Of a stretch of 64,000 nt of DNA, positions 1 to 10,222 are shown piece by piece; positions within the stretch are counted from its first letter, which is position 1, and each line of letters starts with the position of its first letter. Source of the DNA: Strobilurus pachycystidiatus (taxonomy: Eukaryota > Basidiomycota > Agaricomycetes > Agaricales > Physalacriaceae); the NCBI GenBank assembly GCA_019915135.1, contig JAHLMK010000002.1:124001-188000 (forward strand), read 5' to 3'. Both the position numbers and the translations under genes were made by a program. A model generated the notes under the pieces. That model had not been told where the DNA came from and searched no databases. It was given only the letters and a program-made list of their open reading frames with translations.

Positions 1-1
1 G

Positions 2-711
2 ACCGCGTTATACTTGATCATATCCTGTATGCGCCAATACTCCATCGCCGAGCGTTCCCTTCGCCAGACGAAGTGGAAGCCTAGCGGCCTTGCGCCTCTC
101 TCGCACGACCTCACGGGCAAGACCCTTGCCATCCTCGGAATGGGCGGCATTGGACTTCGCATTGCTGAGCTAGCCCACGCGTTCCCCATGCGCATCATAT
201 ATCACAACCGTCGTCCCAACACGGATGCTCCATCTTACTGCGAGTACTACCCAGACGTGTACAAATTGCTGGGCGAGGCAGACGTGTTGAGTGTTAGCGT
301 TCCACTGAACGCCAATACTACCGGACTTGTTGGGGAAAAGTACATTCGTGCGATGAAGAAGGGTTCCATCATCGTAAACACTGCGCGTGGAAAAGTTATC
401 GACGAGGAGGCGATGATTCGCGCGCTGGAGGATGGTCATGTACGTGCCACACATTCTTCTGGTCGTCTTGACTCACGTTAGTACCGATTCATCAGCTGGG
501 ATCTGTTGGTCTGGATGTGTATCCCAACGAGCCGGAAGTGAACCCGCGTCTGCTCGACTTTCCCCACATCACGCTCCTGCCCCATATGGGTACGGAGAAC
601 CAAGATACTCAACGGATCATGGAGGTCAGGGCGCTTAGAAACATCGTAGATTACTTGCAGAAGGGCATGGGGCGCGATGTGGTCCCAGAGATGCAGGGCG
701 CCAAACTATAG
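2..711 (+). CDS. D-isomer-specific 2-hydroxyacid dehydrogenase, 5' partial
   Basis: NAD(P)-dependent reduction or oxidation of 2-hydroxyacids, of the glyoxylate/hydroxypyruvate reductase type. The reading frame is open to the window edge, so the N-terminal catalytic part lies outside. Exons 2-439 and 496-711 join in phase 0 across a 56-bp intron. Visible are the dinucleotide-binding GMGGIG loop, the NTARG segment that follows the coenzyme-binding region, and the C-terminal LLPHMG segment with the catalytic His, where HIGSAT is commoner in the family. The protein ends about 30 residues after that motif, as usual. The exact substrate cannot be read from this part. The family call is firm; the specific enzyme is not. 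Confidence 0.9.
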
Positions 712-926
712 AGTTATCGGCAAATTGTAGTAAGTATGTAAGACGCGTCGCATTCAAACTTCGGAACAGTTGAAGAGCAACTGATTCTATTGCTCGTGGA
801 GTGAGAAGGTTGAGCGGGATTAGAACGGCCTCGTGCCGTCCTCGAGGTACAGTAAGTCTCGAGGTAAGGAAGTCAAGCTTCGCTGGCGCTTATTACCGTT
901 CTTCCTCTCAAACCACTACCATCAAT

Positions 927-1921
927 ATGGCATCAGCATCCGCATCCAACCAAAGCCTGCAGAGCCTGCTCGAGGGTGTGGACGACTCTTTGAGGAGGAT
1001 GTAAGCGACCGTTTGATCATCATCACGATCATTCAGAATCAACTCTGATCCAGGACCATTTCGCACAATGAACACACCCAGACGTGGTCCAAAGCAGGAA
1101 GTCTGCCGCCCACGATGGTCAGTGGTCCACTTGATGAGCGTGAGTACTGAAATTTGAATGGTGGTTCAGGACAAGATTACGGCCGACATCGCAGCGCTAT
1201 TTGCAGTTCTCGACAAGCAGAGGGCAGATGAAAGAGAGCGCACATCCAGGTTGAAAGATCACATTCATCAAAACATTCTGGGCGAGATTACGGATAAATT
1301 GAGGTCTGGAGTCTCACAATGTCCCGACAAGTTTGTTTTACCGACGCTTGACACAGGGACGACATCAGAGATAAGATCAAGGAGGAGGTAGTGAAGCAAA
1401 CGCGTCCCCAGGTGGATGAGCAGATTCAAGAACATATCCCAATACATTTGACGGAGCAACTGCGTCAGACGAACGATAACTTGAACAAGGTCAAGACAGC
1501 CGCCGCGAACGCGTACGTCCCGATGCTCTACAACATTGGCTCAAACCTGAACGTCTACACAGGAAGGCGCGTAAAGGCAATTCAGAGTTGACGCTGGAGC
1601 ACAACATGGACGACCCGCTGAACGAAGTCTTGATGCAGAACGGGAAGCGGAGCACGTTCTGGCCGGCTGATTTGCGGTCTCTGATGAGTTACAGACGTAA
1701 GTGGGGGTTTCCTTATCACGAGAGTGCGGAAAGACCTACTGATTCGATCTTAGCCGCGGACTTGAACAAGCTCATGGACGACTACGGTCTGGGACGCGAC
1801 GAAGATTTCAAGAAGAACTTGAATCGCGTCTTCGACTACCTCGGTAGGTAGCCAACCTGCCATGAAACTAGGTTTGACACTGTCTGTAGGCATTTCAGCA
1901 GATGCGCGTCTGGTTTGTTAG
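927..1921 (+). CDS. Unrecognised protein, seven exons
   Basis: Exons 927-1000, 1054-1117, 1170-1303, 1357-1512, 1563-1696, 1754-1843 and 1890-1921 give 227 residues in one frame. If the last intron is not used, the frame stops at 1851 and gives 219 residues. All introns are 46-57 bp, and the one at 1304 has a weak GTCTGG donor. The middle of the protein is rich in Lys, Arg, Glu and Gln and looks helical, possibly coiled coil (DKITADI through TEQLRQTND). I recognise no domain and see no signal peptide or membrane segment. The consistent phasing of six introns is the main evidence that it is a real gene. Confidence 0.65.
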
Positions 1922-2851
1922 ATTTGGCTTACAGTAATGTAACAGATTCTCGGAAGTAACACATGTAACAATATTCATCCAACTCACTGAATTGCCCGAA
2001 TTCTTTGAACCGCCAAAGGGCACATACGCGCATCAGTCCAGCCGTCAAACATGTTGATGATTATGAGCAGATGATGACCGAGGGAGACTGGCGCGGGCCG
2101 ACACGCCATCTTGGAGTCTTGGACCCTGCTAGTAGCTACACAGTTCTATTTTTTCAGTGCGCCCGACCCCTAGCTCAAGTATTGGCTGGAGAATGTACAC
2201 GCCTGAGCGGAAGTCATTGTGGAGTACTTGGGCTGTTGAACAGTCGAGTCCAATCAGTTTCGGATGCGCCACTCAAACCGCTTATGCCACGTCTGTTGCC
2301 GTTTCGTTCGATATGCATAAGGACCGTATCGAGGAAGGATGGCCGAAGATGACCGAGGCAGTCGGATGTCGTTCTGTGAGGACCTGGGGAGGTGAGGTTG
2401 AGAATGAGGAGCATCAGTCGGCATGATGTGGAGGTGGGAAATAGGTAACGTTAACACTTCGGGCAGCGTCCACTGGAGTAATACAAGGGGCGGGTGACTC
2501 GGAAATATCAGAGGTCAGACAGACGCGCATTGTCCCAGTCTTTCCCTAGGCCTCACCTGACGACCTGTGAGAAATTCGAGTTTAGAGTTGTTGGATTGCT
2601 GAGAAACAGGATGAGATTCCGCACCCTGAAGTCTGTTGAGAGGAGCGTTTGCACCCGCAGAACAAAGCTCTGATGTTTGCCACTAGAAGAGGAGACATCT
2701 CTGACGGTGACTTCTGGCAGTGCCTGGTTGTTTCTTTGCAAGGATCAGGGAGACAAGTTCCGAGAGGGTATCAAGAAGGCTCGATGATAGGGTGGTACCC
2801 GTAAATTTGAATAGAGTATCAGCTTCAAGCCTCCTTCCGTCCGCAATCACA
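1922..2851. other. Intergenic, 0.9 kb
   Basis: Only short overlapping open frames on both strands, none with a recognisable domain or a consistent splice pattern. The last 130 bp before 2852 stay open in the frame of the next gene and could hold an upstream exon. Confidence 0.5.
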
Positions 2852-3256
2852 ATGGCCGCCCGAGAAATAGCAGAAATGCTGTCGATGTCGGACAACGAGG
2901 TTGCAGCTGCCATCGGGCAATGCATTCAGGCGTTCTCGCTGGCAACGGCGCGTCCTGGAAACGCACCTATCATTTTGACGTTCGGAGGACGAACGATGGC
3001 CATGGGAAGGAAGAAACTGCAAGGCATGACAGGAAGGGTAGGTGACGTTGAAATGATCAATATGTGGCGTTGACTGGAGCAGAATGCGTTCGTTTATGTC
3101 AAAAGCAAGCTGGGCCTGCTGAATGCGACCACGCCGCTGTATCTACACGCATCATTCCAGGGATCAGTGCACGAAGAAGAGGAGAAATTCGTCGAGTTGG
3201 ATCTGGAGAGCTGGGAGGAGGTGGCTGTATTTCCCGCCCGCGCTGAGCATTGCTGA
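2852..3256 (+). CDS. Unrecognised small protein
   Basis: Exons 2852-3037 and 3083-3256 join in phase 0 across a 45-bp GTAGGT...GCAG intron and give 119 residues. The start ATG at 2852 has a good context (cacaATGGCC), but the frame is open upstream, so an extra 5' exon is possible. The N-terminal half has an amphipathic helix look (REIAEMLSMSDNEVAAAI). The C-terminal half carries an acidic HEEEEKFVELDLESWEE stretch. No family is recognised. The model rests on composition and on clean splice sites only. Confidence 0.5.
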
Positions 3257-3464
3257 CCAGTCCCTCAGTTAGTGCCGTACATTGTGAAGCTGAGGGTAAA
3301 CACGTAGATGTGGTAGTGAAGCACAAGGAATCGACGGAAATTGCACCATGTTGCTGACATAACGCAAGTCTTTTTGGTGCAATACCGCCATCTGCTCGTG
3401 TCTGTTTTCCTTGTTCGGTTCATGGCGGTGGGCCGTTTGCTTTGCTGCTGCGCTGTGTTGCTCA

Positions 3465-4718
3465 ATGTCCCTCCCGCAGAGTACTGATTCGCCTCTTGAT
3501 CTCGTACATCAGGCATACCGCCGTCTTTCACACTATGAGCTCGTCCTTTTCCTCAAAGTCCGCAACCTCCCCACGTCAGGCTCTGACAGCGAGCTTGCAT
3601 CGCGCCTTGCCAACCACGACTTCCATGTCTACCATTTCCCGAACGCCCCCGGGGCAATGCCAGGCCCCTCCAGCTCATCATCCATCCTCTCCAGCTCCTA
3701 CAAGCACCAAAAGCAGCAACAGCTCGGCGGCCCAGATCTTCCAGTCGAGATAATCGCGGACATTCTGGACTTTGTCGGCGACTGGGAGCTCTCCAAGGCG
3801 GTCGGTGTCCCCACCGCCATCCCGCGCCCGCATGAGTGGGGTAGAGCATCTGCTGTCGATTTCGCCATCATCTCCGGCTGTTTGGACAAGATACGAGCCG
3901 CCGATCCTGTCAACAACCCTCCCACAAAGATTGGTGCAGAGCTAGCCGTCCGTCTGGGCTACGTCCACGTCCTCGAATACTTCCTCTCCCATCACCACGA
4001 CACCTTCCTCAGCATGTACAAAAACGACACCATTCCAATAAAGGCATCCCGGCATGGCCGCGTGCACATCCTCGCCTGGTGGAAGCATGGGTTCGAGCAG
4101 CATCCAGACCTCGTTCCTGCACCGAAACCAGGCTCCATTGCAGACGCTATCGATGGAGCATCCCGGAATGGCCAAACTGTATCACTTGATTGGTGGGCTT
4201 CATGCGGCATTCCAATGGAATACACCGAAGCCGCACTTGAATATGCCAGTGCAAAGAATCAGATTGCGGTCCTTCAATGGTGGAAAGATCAGCACGTCCG
4301 CACTGGGCTCACTCTCAAGATTGGTCGTGTCATGGATATGGCGAGTACCGCCGGTCATGTCGAGGTCTTAGAGTGGTGGGCTACATCTCAGCTGGATTTT
4401 AAGTACGATCGACATGCCTTGCAGCACGCCAGTTGTCATGGGAAGATCGAGGTCCTCGAATGGTGGCTTGGCAGCGGGCTGAAACCTGAGTTCGACCAGG
4501 ACGCGCTAACAGGCGCAACACGGCACAACCGCCCAGAGGTGCTCGAATGGTGGAGCCGCTCCGGTCTTCTCATACCATATCGTATGTGCGATATAGAAGA
4601 AGCTCTCGAAGATGCGATCGGTGGCGGAGACAACGCCCGCCGATGGTGGATGCAGAAAGGCGTCGATTTCAACGCCAACGACAAGGAATGGATGAAGCTG
4701 CAAATCCTCAATTCTTGA
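3465..4718 (+). CDS. SAP-domain, F-box-like protein with ankyrin-like repeats ending in WW
   Basis: Single-exon gene of 417 residues; the first in-frame ATG is at 3465. Residues about 15-55 resemble the fungal SAP-like segment (YRRLSHYELVLFLKVRNLP). Near residues 88-115 lies an F-box-like LPVEIIADILDFV. The rest is built of about 30-residue units, each containing a motif of the type EVLEWW: HILAWW, VSLDWW, AVLQWW, EVLEWW three times, then ARRWW. Such repeats are ankyrin-like and common in fungal lineage-specific expansions. SAP segments usually bind nucleic acid, and F-box plus repeats suggests a substrate adaptor for ubiquitin ligation. Both roles are inference. The gene looks intact. Confidence 0.75.
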   Translation: MSLPQSTDSPLDLVHQAYRRLSHYELVLFLKVRNLPTSGSDSELASRLANHDFHVYHFPNAPGAMPGPSSSSSILSSSYKHQKQQQLGGPDLPVEIIADILDFVGDWELSKAVGVPTAIPRPHEWGRASAVDFAIISGCLDKIRAADPVNNPPTKIGAELAVRLGYVHVLEYFLSHHHDTFLSMYKNDTIPIKASRHGRVHILAWWKHGFEQHPDLVPAPKPGSIADAIDGASRNGQTVSLDWWASCGIPMEYTEAALEYASAKNQIAVLQWWKDQHVRTGLTLKIGRVMDMASTAGHVEVLEWWATSQLDFKYDRHALQHASCHGKIEVLEWWLGSGLKPEFDQDALTGATRHNRPEVLEWWSRSGLLIPYRMCDIEEALEDAIGGGDNARRWWMQKGVDFNANDKEWMKLQILNS

Positions 4719-5032
4719 TCACGGTTCACCACTTGGTTGCTGTGTCTCCCCGCATACACTCACAATATGTATCTCTTTAGGCCTTCCTCGTTGTATCTAC
4801 ACAAGCGTTCACACATCTGCTATCTGTATCATATATCACATTATTTGCATCGCACCTATTCTTATACATCGATACCGACATGATCATTCGCGATTGTGAT
4901 TTGAATCTGTTCTCCCTGGGCGTAGTACGGGTCAACTATGCCATACACATTTCTCAAGGTCTCTTTGACTGTCATTCGAGACGATGCTAACTCTATTTTA
5001 CAGGATTGTAGACATATAACTCTTCGGCTCGA
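4719..5032. other. Convergent intergenic spacer
   Basis: AT-richer 3' flanks of the two convergent genes; no coding signal seen. Confidence 0.5.
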
Positions 5033-5875
5033 TTATCTCTTCTCCTTACTCTCAGCTGCTTCCCACATGTGATCTGCAACATCCAGTACACCAATAAGGT
5101 TCGCTTTCGTTCGAGTCGGACCGGTCTCTTTCCAACGCCCCGTATCGCTCCGCTCCATATCAAGAACCGCCACATAACCGTCAAAGTCTCCCGCCTTTGG
5201 CCACCCTGATTCTCTGGAGTATATGCGCCCTGGCCCCGTCTGGCAAGCGAACGCAAAGTATAGAAGATTGGGCATGTATTTGAACGGTACGTCGTTCAGC
5301 CAGGTGGGATGCTCTGACACCGAGCTGTGGGAGGGATCAAGGATGCAGAGATGTGTGATTTTCGCAAGAAAATCTAGTCCAGGTCGAGTTGCTGTGTAGG
5401 GCTTCCACACACGGACGTTCAGCAGGATGAAACGCCTGCACTGCCAGCCCGTGCTTGGATTTTGACCGTCGAATAGGTTGATGAACGCGCTGGCGAACTG
5501 GCCGTCTATGGCCACCGAGGACGCCCTGCTAAGGATGTTGTAGAGATCCCCGTTCAGATCTTGCGTGTTCACGGGGGAGTCGACGTGGTCGACGAGAACG
5601 TTGCACCAGACGCGCCTGATGCGCGCAAGGTGTACCGCTTGCATGTTCTTGTACGCCTGGATCATTGCCACCGTTGAGATGTCGTCTGGGAGGATGATTG
5701 TGTCGAGGGTGTCTCCTCGGACGAAATCGTACGCCTCTTTGGATACACGCAGCAAGGCGTCGGACGAGCTCCCGGCGCTCTGGTCGTCAAGGACGGCCCG
5801 CCGCCAGATCTCTCCCTTGATCTCTTGCGGGAGATTTGTGTACTGGGTGAAGCCCTCTTGTTTCTGTTGGGACAT
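5033..5875 (-). CDS. F-box-like protein of unknown function
   Basis: Single-exon gene of 280 residues. I chose the ATG at 5875 rather than the upstream in-frame one at 5956, because a TATATA box lies at 5935-5940, between the two. Near the N terminus, NLPQEIKGEIWRRAV resembles an F-box helix, which would link the protein to an SCF-type ubiquitin ligase. The remainder is a divergent beta/alpha region like that of many basidiomycete orphan F-box proteins. The family is large and poorly characterised, and no substrate can be inferred. Confidence 0.65.
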   Translation of the reverse strand: MSQQKQEGFTQYTNLPQEIKGEIWRRAVLDDQSAGSSSDALLRVSKEAYDFVRGDTLDTIILPDDISTVAMIQAYKNMQAVHLARIRRVWCNVLVDHVDSPVNTQDLNGDLYNILSRASSVAIDGQFASAFINLFDGQNPSTGWQCRRFILLNVRVWKPYTATRPGLDFLAKITHLCILDPSHSSVSEHPTWLNDVPFKYMPNLLYFAFACQTGPGRIYSRESGWPKAGDFDGYVAVLDMERSDTGRWKETGPTRTKANLIGVLDVADHMWEAAESKEKR

Positions 5876-6348
5876 GGTCGACTTGACTGAGGGAGGGGGG
5901 ATGAATGTAGAAAGTGCGGTCCATGGCCAGTCATTATATACTCGAGAGAATGGCAAAAGGGTCCGAAAACAAGCATAGCCTTTCGTGGGGACATTGTGGG
6001 GACAATAGTCATTGTTATCCCAAAAGGCAATCAGGCGCGTGTCTGTTCAAAGGACAATTGTCCAGTTCAGTGCCAGATTTGGACTTTGGTTTATGAGGTC
6101 ACTATTGCATTACTCACAGTCGAATACTGCTTGTGTTGGCGTTGAGATTGGAGAAACTGAACAGGATGTTCAAGCGCGATTGTTGGGCGATTGTAGGCTA
6201 AGTAAGTAATGTAACATTATGACCAGGAACGTAAGTATTCTACCTGCTATGAGTACCACGCGAAACCAAGCAATCTATTTCTACCTTACAGGATATGTCT
6301 ATGCTGAGTGCTCTCCACGAGCAATTTTGATTTCGAGCCCGGAGACGA
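5876..6348. other. Intergenic, 0.47 kb
   Basis: Upstream region of the F-box-like gene and 3' flank of the secreted protein gene. No further gene is seen. Confidence 0.5.
5935..5940 (-). promoter_or_regulatory. TATA box of the F-box-like gene
   Basis: TATATA 60 bp upstream of the chosen start codon at 5875. It falls inside the longer open frame and so argues against the upstream ATG. Confidence 0.5.
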
Positions 6349-6902
6349 TCACGCAAAGTCCCAAGTGATGTCAAAGACGCCTACATCAGTGCTACCCTTG
6401 AAGTGCTTGAATAAGTCTTCGGACATGTCTAAGAGATCAACGAGTCAGTGTCACCGTGCAAAACGCTTCTTGAGTTGAACTGACCGAGGTCACCAGAGTC
6501 GCATGACTCGCACTCATCCTTGACGGCGGCGTACGCAGTGGTACCAGTGGAAGGATCGGTGATTTTGACAGTCTACAGACTTGAAGTCAGGAAGAGGCAG
6601 CCAAGCACCAACGCGAGAACTTGCCTTGTCGCAGTTCTCTCCGCTTCCATAGGTGCTAACGCCAAGAGCAACGATATAGTCACTTTTCTTGTTATAGTCT
6701 CCGCAGGCACCAAGGCCAACGTCGAAATAGGTAGCCTGGAGAAGTTGAGATCAGAGTGGAATGGGGCACAAGAGTTCGATGAGCTCACCTGTCCGTAGTA
6801 GTCGCGTTTCTGTTGCACCTCGGAAGGAGGCGCAGACATAACGATGACCTGGAAGCAGGCGAGGACGGTAAAGAGAGTTGCGAGAGCGGAGAGGTGGAAC
6901 AT
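6349..6902 (-). CDS. Secreted double-psi beta-barrel (RlpA/expansin-like) protein
   Basis: Exons 6789-6902, 6625-6735, 6485-6572 and 6349-6428 give 130 residues. The protein begins with a signal peptide (about residues 1-24). A Lys-Arg pair just before DYYGQATYF may be a Kex2 processing site. The double-psi beta-barrel follows: ATYFDVGLGACG at its start, DECESCDSGDLDMSEDLF in the middle and GVFDITWDFA at the C terminus, as in single-domain RlpA-like and cerato-barwin-type fungal proteins. Such proteins are extracellular and may bind or loosen cell-wall polysaccharide. No second (cellulose-binding) expansin domain is present. Intron 2 has a GC donor (GCAAGT). Confidence 0.9.
6573..6624 (-). 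other. GC-AG intron
   Basis: Intron of 52 bp in the double-psi beta-barrel gene. The donor is GCAAGT after AAG and the acceptor is TGTAG. No GT donor in the neighbourhood keeps the conserved reading frame. Confidence 0.8.
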
Positions 6903-6997
6903 TCTGGCTGGTCTCAGTGAGATTGGGTTGAGTGAAAGGGAGATTTGTTGTGAAATGGGAGGGAAGGATGAGAATTTTGAAGGCACTTTCTAGCGAA

Positions 6998-7005
6998 TAT
7001 ATATA
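6998..7005 (-). promoter_or_regulatory. TATA box of the double-psi beta-barrel gene
   Basis: TATATATA about 96 bp upstream of the ATG at 6902. Confidence 0.55.
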
Positions 7006-7593
7006 CCGTTGGAGGCCTGGTCATATAGTAACCGATGTGGGTCAGGAATAATGAAGGCGCGCAGCCGATCGCGGCCTGGGAAACATGGGTGGCGCAGCAA
7101 TGAATTGCGAGAATGCGGGTGCCTAGAGTGCCAAGTCAAGCCGCCGAATAAAAAACGACGCCCCAGAGCGAGATGGTGCTCGAAAAGAAATCGACCCCAA
7201 AATCGTGGCGCAGACTCAAAGTGTAACCGAAGGGGTGTCGATGATTTATGACGTCGTGCAGCTGGCGGTATGACGGCGGGCTCAAGCGTTCCCGCCAAAG
7301 GAGCCGTATACACCACCACAATTGCGCATTGTTCCGACGAGTCCGAGGTGGTTATGTTGAGTCCGCATCATAGGAAAAAATAAAAACAGGGCGAAATTCA
7401 GTCATAGGAGAGTTCGGATGGGCCCGAAGAACTGGCGGATTTGGAGGAGATACAATGTGGCGCGAATTGGTGGGTAACTCCTTGCCTTGTCAGATATTAC
7501 GAAGACCGCAGTAGTAGAGAAGATCCGATGGAGACGAGCCTCAGACATGAGCGCGCAGAGAGACAGACAAAGACAACGAGCCGAGCCGATGTT

Positions 7594-7615
7594 GAATTTA
7601 TACCGAATTTATACC
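7594..7615. repeat. Tandem 11-mer duplication
   Basis: GAATTTATACC occurs twice back to back without mismatch in non-coding DNA. Confidence 0.9.
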
Positions 7616-8506
7616 TGAGCCGCCAGTTCAACTGTCTTCAAGAGAGGCGGAATGTTCAAGGCCTGGTACTGTAACAGAGCCACAAATGCATGGCTTTATA
7701 CACTGAGACAGTCCCCGGGGTCAGAGCTCTCAGAGGTTCAAGGAAACGTTTGACCGTCGCAACCTCCATGTCGAGGACCCGGACCCTCACTGTGGTTTCG
7801 AAGGGTACGATACCGTTCCTCCATTCATCACACCTTTTAAACTACCCACGAATGGCTTCGCTCGGGGCTAGCGCGATTTGCAGTGTCAACGAGCCGGCGA
7901 AGTACGGCGAGGTACTGAAGAACTTCAGCAGTAGTGGTTTGAGTAGGAGAAATTTTGCGTACCCTGAGTTGTCTAGGCCTTTTGCGTAACGTCAACGTTG
8001 GAAAGACTTCAACCGCTATTTCGACCAATGACATTGAATTGTCATCATCCCGACATGGGGGTGCATCGAGCCGGCAGTACCAGCAGTGGCCAAAGTTCAA
8101 CGTTCACCCTCGAATTATTTTCATTGATGATCCACAAAAAATAATATGGCGTGGAAAAATATCTGGCCCGGTCCGCCGGGCATTTCATGCGCTGAGCAAT
8201 CATGTACATTGTCTTCAATGTTCACGCACTGCCAGCACTAAGCGCTAAGCAGCCAATGCATGAGCCAATGTGGCCATGGGATGGGGCCAAGTGCGGGCCG
8301 AGATATGGCGCGAATCACCAACTTATGTAGATCTCACCTTATCATCAGTGACCATCAATCACTCCCTGCCACGATAGCCGTATATCTGACTCGTATAGAG
8401 CGTACCAGAACCACTTGTACAAACAGGGAGCAGGGTGCTCAGTCTACAGTATTTGATCTAAGGTGTTTCCCTCTTGATCCCTTCCCCGCGCGGCAACTCC
8501 GAATCG

Positions 8507-10122
8507 ATGGCACAGACAAATGATAGTGTTCTGATTGTTGGGTCTGGCGTCTTCGGAATCAGCACAGCATATTTCTTGCTGAAGCATGGCTTCACCGACA
8601 TAACTGTACTGGACAGAACGGAGACGTTACCTCCAGCAGATGGATCAAGTAACGATTTCAATCGAAGTAAGCGATCGCCACTGATCAATAGTCTCTCAAG
8701 TTTTATTCGCATTTTTTACACGTCTTTAGTCATTCGCACCTCCTATGATGATCCATTCTACGCGAAGTTGGCTCAAGAGGCCATCGCTTCCTGGAAGAAC
8801 CGCGATCTCTTCGGCGATAGCTACCATGAGTGCGCCACAGTCCCCTTCAGCTGATCAACATGAGCTGACTCGCGGATAGATCTGGTGTTCTAGTTCTGAG
8901 CAATCAAAATACCACCGAAGCTTATGCGGAAGAAGCCTACAAAACCGACCTCGCACTTGGAGCGCGCCTCGAATCTCTCAAGGACGGCGAAGCCATCAAG
9001 AATATCCTCTCATGTCCTACCTCCCCAAGTTCATTTGAAAATAAGACCGGGTATATCAACTTCGACGGGGGATGGGCACACGCTGCTCAAGGCGTTGCAG
9101 CGATGAACACTCGCGTCGTCGAACTTGGCGGGAAGGTGATTCCGGGCAAGCCCGTCTCTAAATTACTGAAACAGGATGGATTGACCATTGGAGTCGAATG
9201 CGAGGATGGATCCGTTTTCAAGGCCAAATATACTGTCATTGCGACGGGGGCTTGGACTGCTTCAACTTTTCCTGAACTGAATACTGGGACTTTCGTGGCG
9301 ACAGGGTAGGCCTCCAGAATTGATCCCGAGAGCGCTTGCTAAGATCAATCTCAGGCAATGTATTGCAATGGTTCAACTCACACCAGAGGAAGCAGTGGCT
9401 TACAAGGACGTCCCCGTTGTCTTGGACTTTGATTCTGGGTTCTACTGTTTCCCGGTTGGTCAATCTTGCCTTGTTCCAGGCATATGGTCTGACAATCCCA
9501 ACCCCAACAGCCTAGCGCGGAGAACATTCTCAAGATGGCGATACACTCTCGTGGTTACACCAACACCATATCCGATATCTCAACGCCACGCACAATTCTC
9601 AGCAACGGCGACGATGGTCTGCGAATCCCCAAAACTGATGTTCTGACCCTCCGCAAAAACTTGGGCGAATTCTTTCCTGACCTCGCCAAGAAGCCATTTG
9701 TGCGCACTCGATTGTGCTGGTCAGTCTAATTCTAAGTATGATCAAACGGGTGGCGCAGGGCTTGACGTTTCGACACGACACAGGTATACCGATACTGCCG
9801 ATGGAGACTGGGTCATTGGACCGCATCCAACCGATGCATCGTTGATATTTGCAACTGCTGGCAATGGACATGCTTACAAGGTTGTCAAAGTTCTACATAC
9901 ATGTCTTTTCGGCTAACTGACATCTCTCCCGCTTGTACATAGTTCCTTCCTGTAGTTGGTAAACTCGTTGCCGACGCTCTGCAGGGAACTATGGATGAGG
10001 CTACCGCCAAACGCTTTGCAGTCGACCGTCACCCCAGCAACACTGATCATTCCCGAGCAGGAGAGACGCGACGCGAGTTGAATGTAGATGATTTGTGCAC
10101 CCCGGAGGACTTGTTGCCATGA
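8507..10122 (+). CDS. FAD-dependent amine oxidase (sarcosine / fructosyl-amino-acid oxidase family)
   Basis: Exons 8507-8666, 8730-8829, 8880-9305, 9355-9454, 9511-9719, 9784-9880 and 9943-10122 give 423 residues. The N terminus has the Rossmann FAD-binding motif GSGVFG at residues 12-17. A SYDDPFYAKLA segment follows, in the position of the family's flavin-contact region. The C-terminal FAD segment is GPHPTDASLIFATAGNGHAYKFLP. Length and motif order fit flavoenzymes that oxidise N-methyl, N-fructosyl or cyclic amino acids and release H2O2. There is no C-terminal SKL-type peroxisomal signal. The substrate is undecided; L-pipecolate or saccharopine oxidase activity is also possible. Confidence 0.88.
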
Positions 10123-10222
10123 GAGTTACGTCTAGCAGAGCATTAGATGGAATGAAAGTCTTGTTATTGTACACAGAGCTATGCTCTTTTTACAGTAGAT
10201 ACCAGCAAGCTGATCCCAGCCA

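Larger units (their letters stand above)
6903..8506. other. Intergenic, 1.6 kb
   Basis: Divergent promoter space between the double-psi beta-barrel gene and the FAD oxidase. It holds a perfect tandem duplication of an 11-mer at 7594-7615. Short open frames show no domain or splice logic. Confidence 0.5.

Noticed and set aside
2005..2450. Overlapping open frames of 89-115 codons
   Set aside because: Three frames compete, none with domain, codon bias or splice signals.
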